From positions 124,001 to 188,000 of the forward strand of contig NZ_BMRZ01000011.1 in the NCBI RefSeq assembly GCF_014648895.1: a stretch of 64,000 nucleotides of DNA, read 5' to 3'. This stretch comes from Streptomyces tanashiensis (GTDB lineage: Bacteria; Actinomycetota; Actinomycetes; Streptomycetales; Streptomycetaceae). Both the position numbers and the translations under genes were made by a program. This document shows positions 61,372 through 64,000 of this stretch, in pieces; the stretch's first letter is position 1; each line of letters opens with the position of its first letter. The notes beneath the pieces are model-generated. The model saw only the letters and a list, made by a program, of their open reading frames with translations. It was not told the origin of the DNA and did not search any database.

Positions 61372-62880
61372 TCAGTACGAGAAGGCCATGGGGCGGTCGG
61401 GGTCACGAGAGTCCCCGCCGATCTTGGTGGGCGGGTTGAGGTCGTCCTCGGTGAGCTCCGGCGGGCCCGCCTTGACGTACTTGACGAGGAGCTTGACCTC
61501 GATCACGGCGAGGGCGGCGTAGAGCGCCGTGAAGATGATCATCGAGGTGAGCACTTCGCCGGTGGTGGTGCCGGGGGAGACCGCGTCACGGGTGCGCAGC
61601 ACGCCGTAGACGACCCAGGGCTGGCGGCCCATCTCGGTGAAGATCCAGCCCCAGGAGTTGGCGATCAGCGGGAACGCCATCGTCCAGAGGGCGACGATCC
61701 AGTACCACTTGCCCAGGCGGGGGCTGAGCGCCTTCCGCTTGAACAGGACCAGGTTCGGCACCTCGTCCTCACCGGTCCTCAGCCCCGGTGCCAGCATGAA
61801 CTTCTTCCGCGTCAGCCAGAGACCCAGCATGCCGATGCCCAGGGAGGCCATGCCGAAGCCGATCATCCAGCGGAAGCCCCAGTAGGCGACGGGGATGTTG
61901 GGCCGGTAGTCGCCGGGCCCGAACTTCTCCTGCTCGGCCTTGTTCACGTCGTTGATGCCCGGGACGTACGAGCTGAAGTCGTCGTTCGCGAGGAAGGACA
62001 GCAGGCCCGGGATCTCTATGGCGACCGTGTTGTGGCCCTTCTCGACGTCGCCGTAGGCGAAGACCGAGAAGGGCGCGGGGGCCTCGCCGTCCCAGAGCGC
62101 CTCGGCGGCGGCCATCTTCATCGGCTGCTGCTTGAACATGACCTTGCCGAGCAGGTCGCCGCTGATGGCGGTGCCGAGGCCGGCGATGATCAGGGTGATC
62201 AGGCCGAGCCGCAGCGAGGTCCGCATGATCGGGATGTGCTTCTTGCGCGCCAGGTGGAACGCGGAGATGCCCACCATGAACGCTCCGCCGACCAGGAACG
62301 CCGCCGTCATCGTGTGGAAGAACTGCGTGAGCGCGGTGTTCTGGGTGAGCACGAGCCAGAAGTCGGTGAGCTCCGCCCGTCCGCGCTCCTCGTTGATCCG
62401 GTAGCCCACGGGGTGCTGCATCCAGGAGTTGGCGGCCAGGATGAAGTACGCGGAGAGGATCGTGCCGATCGACACCATCCAGATGCAGGCGAGGTGGATC
62501 TTCTTCGGCAGCTTGTCCCAGCCGAAGATCCACAGACCGATGAAGGTCGACTCGAAGAAGAAGGCGATCAGCGCCTCGAAGGCGAGCGGGGCGCCGAAGA
62601 TGTCGCCGACGAAGCGCGAGTAGTCGGACCAGTTCATCCCGAACTGGAACTCCTGCACGATTCCGGTGACCACGCCCATGGCGATGTTGATCAGGAAGAG
62701 CTTGCCCCAGAACTTCGTCGCCCTGAGGTACTTCTCGTTCTCCGTGCGCACCCAGGCGGTCTGGAGCCCGGCGGTGAGCGCGGCGAGGGAGATCGTCAGG
62801 GGGACGAAGAGGAAGTGGTAGACGGTGGTGATGCCGAACTGCCAGCGCGCCAGAGTCTCTGGCGCCAGAGCGAGGTCCAC
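61372..62880 (-). CDS. cydA: Cytochrome bd ubiquinol/menaquinol oxidase subunit I
   Basis: A 502-residue subunit. GTG at 62880 follows AAGGAG. Heme and quinol site residues: FGITTVYHFLFVPL (N-terminal heme ligand His), HTMTAAFLVGGAF (second His), the TEMGRQPW motif with the heme-b Met ligand. The Q-loop is the short actinobacterial type. Nested palindromes lie in codons 4-12. First gene of cydA-cydB-cydCD under a Rex operator. Confidence 0.96.
   Translation of the reverse strand: MDLALAPETLARWQFGITTVYHFLFVPLTISLAALTAGLQTAWVRTENEKYLRATKFWGKLFLINIAMGVVTGIVQEFQFGMNWSDYSRFVGDIFGAPLAFEALIAFFFESTFIGLWIFGWDKLPKKIHLACIWMVSIGTILSAYFILAANSWMQHPVGYRINEERGRAELTDFWLVLTQNTALTQFFHTMTAAFLVGGAFMVGISAFHLARKKHIPIMRTSLRLGLITLIIAGLGTAISGDLLGKVMFKQQPMKMAAAEALWDGEAPAPFSVFAYGDVEKGHNTVAIEIPGLLSFLANDDFSSYVPGINDVNKAEQEKFGPGDYRPNIPVAYWGFRWMIGFGMASLGIGMLGLWLTRKKFMLAPGLRTGEDEVPNLVLFKRKALSPRLGKWYWIVALWTMAFPLIANSWGWIFTEMGRQPWVVYGVLRTRDAVSPGTTTGEVLTSMIIFTALYAALAVIEVKLLVKYVKAGPPELTEDDLNPPTKIGGDSRDPDRPMAFSY
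62847..62870. repeat. Overlapping palindromes in 5' end of cydA
   Basis: GCGCCAGAG-t-CTCTGGCGC (62847-62865, 9-bp arms) and CTCTGGC-GCCAGAG (62857-62870, perfect 14 bp) share the middle arm, giving three copies of the GCCAGAG half-site in alternating orientation. They span codons 4-12 of cydA. Confidence 0.8.
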
Positions 62881-62963
62881 TGCGTTTTCTCCTTACATCG
62901 CCGTGGTCACATCGGCAGTTTGCCCTGTTAATCCCACAAATTTCGGGAAGAACAGGACACGCT

Positions 62964-62979
62964 TGTGAACGCGTTCACA
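62964..62979. promoter_or_regulatory. Rex operator (ROP) upstream of cydA
   Basis: TGTGAACGCGTTCACA exactly matches the known Streptomyces Rex operator consensus. It lies 84 bp upstream of cydA. A further TTCACAAGC (62980-62988) pairs with GCTTGTGAA (62961-62969), making a larger overlapping inverted repeat. Rex binds here at low NADH/NAD+ ratio and represses cydABCD, as shown in S. coelicolor. Confidence 0.95.
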
Positions 62980-63059
62980 TTCACAAGCAATTATGGCTCA
63001 TACGAAATCCGTACCTTCAGTCGGGGTCCCCCTGCCGAAGGTCGCCTCTTCCCAGGACC

Positions 63060-63076
63060 TTCAACATATTGTTGAA
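63060..63076. promoter_or_regulatory. AT-rich palindromic operator before cyclophilin-like gene
   Basis: TTCAACA-tat-TGTTGAA is a perfect 7-bp-arm inverted repeat ending 8 bp before the ATG at 63085, so a bound protein would cover the ribosome-binding region or transcription start. It resembles GntR-type operators. No regulator gene adjoins. Confidence 0.65.
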
Positions 63077-63084
63077 TCCGGGGC

Positions 63085-63465
63085 ATGACCCTTCGGATAC
63101 GCATCATCTGGCCGGCCGGACACACCACGGCCACCCTGGAGGAGACCCCCACGAGCACGGCGCTCGCGGGAGCCCTCCCGATCTCCTCCACCGCCCGGAC
63201 CTGGGGCGAGGAGGTCTACTTCGACACGCCGGTCTCCGCCTCGGTCGAGGACGGCGCGCGCCAGGTCGTCGAGCCCGGCACCGTGGCCTTCTGGACGGAG
63301 GGCGACGCGCTCGCCCTCCCCTACGGCCCCACCCCGATCTCACGGGGAGAGGAATGCCGGCTCGCGAGCCCCTGCAATCTGCTCGGGGCGCTCGACGGAG
63401 ACCCGCGGATCCTGGCCGGCGTCAGGGACGGCGACCCGATCCGCGTGGAACTCGTCTCGGACTGA
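63085..63465 (+). CDS. Cyclophilin-like fold protein (TM1367/DUF369 type)
   Basis: A 126-residue protein with the cyclophilin-like family pattern (IIWPAGHTTATLEETPTS, TWGEEVYFDTPV, PGTVAFWTEGDALALPYGPT, CRLASPCNLLG). These small beta-barrels lack the usual cis-trans isomerase residues. Stop overlaps nothing but abuts the convergent hisC-like stop (TGATCA). Function unknown; a strong palindrome precedes it. Confidence 0.85.
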   Translation: MTLRIRIIWPAGHTTATLEETPTSTALAGALPISSTARTWGEEVYFDTPVSASVEDGARQVVEPGTVAFWTEGDALALPYGPTPISRGEECRLASPCNLLGALDGDPRILAGVRDGDPIRVELVSD

Positions 63466-64000
63466 TCAGCCCTTGCGGAAGCCCTCCGCAGCCTTCAGGA
63501 ACAGGTCGTTCGCCTCGGTCTCACCGATCGTGACGCGCACTCCCTCGCCCGCGAACGGCCGCACCATCACGCCGTGCCGCTCGCACTCCGCCGCAAAGTC
63601 CATGGTCCGCTCGCCGAGCCGCAGCCAGACGAAGTTCGCCTGGGTGTCCGGCACGGTCCAGCCCTGGGCCACGAGCCCCGCATGGACCCGCTCGCGCTCG
63701 GCCACCAACGAGCCCACCCGCCCGAGCAGTTCGTCCTCGGCCCGCAGCGAGGCCACCGCCGCGTCCTGCGCCAGCTGGCTCACGCCGAACGGCACCGCCG
63801 TCTTGCGCAGCGCCGCCGCCACCGGCTCGTGGGCGACCGCGAAGCCGACCCGCAGCCCCGCCAGGCCGTACGCCTTGGAGAAGGTGCGCAGCACCGCAAC
63901 GTTCGGCCGGTCCCGGTAGAGCTCGATGCCGTCCGGGATGTCGGTGTCGCGGACGAACTCCCGGTACGCCTCGTCGATCACGACCAGGACGTCGGAGGGC
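63466..64000 (-). CDS. hisC: Histidinol-phosphate aminotransferase-like protein (3' part; 5' end outside window)
   Basis: About 178 C-terminal residues of a class I/II aminotransferase. VVIDEAYREF, the PLP-lysine motif LRTFSKAYGLAGLRVGFAV, and PFAGEGVRVTIGE (the substrate-carboxylate Arg) are typical of HisC. The gene continues past the right edge. Streptomyces chromosomes carry a second hisC-type gene next to cydA, so this may act on other substrates such as aromatic amino acids. Confidence 0.88.
   Translation of the reverse strand, partial: PSDVLVVIDEAYREFVRDTDIPDGIELYRDRPNVAVLRTFSKAYGLAGLRVGFAVAHEPVAAALRKTAVPFGVSQLAQDAAVASLRAEDELLGRVGSLVAERERVHAGLVAQGWTVPDTQANFVWLRLGERTMDFAAECERHGVMVRPFAGEGVRVTIGETEANDLFLKAAEGFRKG

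Overview
This is high-GC actinobacterial chromosome, almost certainly Streptomyces. Evidence: very GC-rich codons, many GTG starts, 4-bp GTGA/ATGA gene overlaps, G+C-rich stem-loop terminators without T tracts, and Streptomyces-type gene sets (fused cydCD, RsbW-like ATPases, Sco/ECuC/DtpA copper genes). Gene order on the right (hisC-type aminotransferase, cydA, cydB, cydCD, GAF kinase ... serS, pheA, dtpA) matches, from memory, the conserved core of Streptomyces chromosomes near oriC. A perfect parS site, a near-parS site and two DnaA-box clusters fit an origin-proximal position. No mobile element, CRISPR array or antibiotic gene cluster was seen.

Layout. 1-6.3 kb: C-terminal part of a hybrid sensor kinase, an acyl-CoA ligase, a SigE-family sigma factor and a DUF1906 secreted protein with coding tandem repeats. 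6.3-11.1 kb: a five-gene operon resembling the mycobacterial igr module for steroid side-chain removal. 11.2-19.3 kb: a small secreted protein, macro-domain protein, Rv0909/MT0933-type antitoxin-like protein, tRNA-Ser(TGA), HtrA protease, glycerophosphodiesterase, RsbW-like ATPase, SEC-C/DUF5926 protein, a secreted protein and a degenerate primase-polymerase. 19.8-23.3 kb: a GAF-PP2C protein with an altered catalytic motif, an aminopeptidase P and a second RsbW-like ATPase. 23.5-29.7 kb: a copper operon (membrane protein, YcnI, Sco, ECuC, CopCD, DtpA). 29.7-33.2 kb: pheA, a DnaA-box-bearing intergenic region, serS and a HAD phosphatase.

33.4-45 kb: rhomboid-like protein, lpdA, FadR-type regulator with an MFS exporter, a two-ATPase/two-permease ABC operon, an M24 peptidase coupled to an EphD-like hydrolase-SDR fusion, and a MerR regulator. 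45-54.9 kb: DnaA-box cluster, KptA/Tpt1 RNA phosphotransferase, an ECF sigma factor with two paralogous secreted proteins and a divergent Ser/Thr kinase, a luciferase-like oxidoreductase, a MarR locus, a GDSL hydrolase, a Rossmann protein and another HAD phosphatase. 55-64 kb: DevS-like kinase, then cydA-cydB-cydCD (cytochrome bd and its assembly exporter) behind a perfect Rex operator, a cyclophilin-like protein behind a strong palindrome, and the 3' part of a hisC-type gene.

Themes: redox/respiratory control (Rex-cyd, copper delivery, DevS-like kinase), partner-switching or kinase-linked sigma control, and chromosome-organising sites placed in or between housekeeping genes. Coordinates of starts are best judgement from ribosome-binding sites and overlaps; functions are inferred from motifs read by eye, without database searches.
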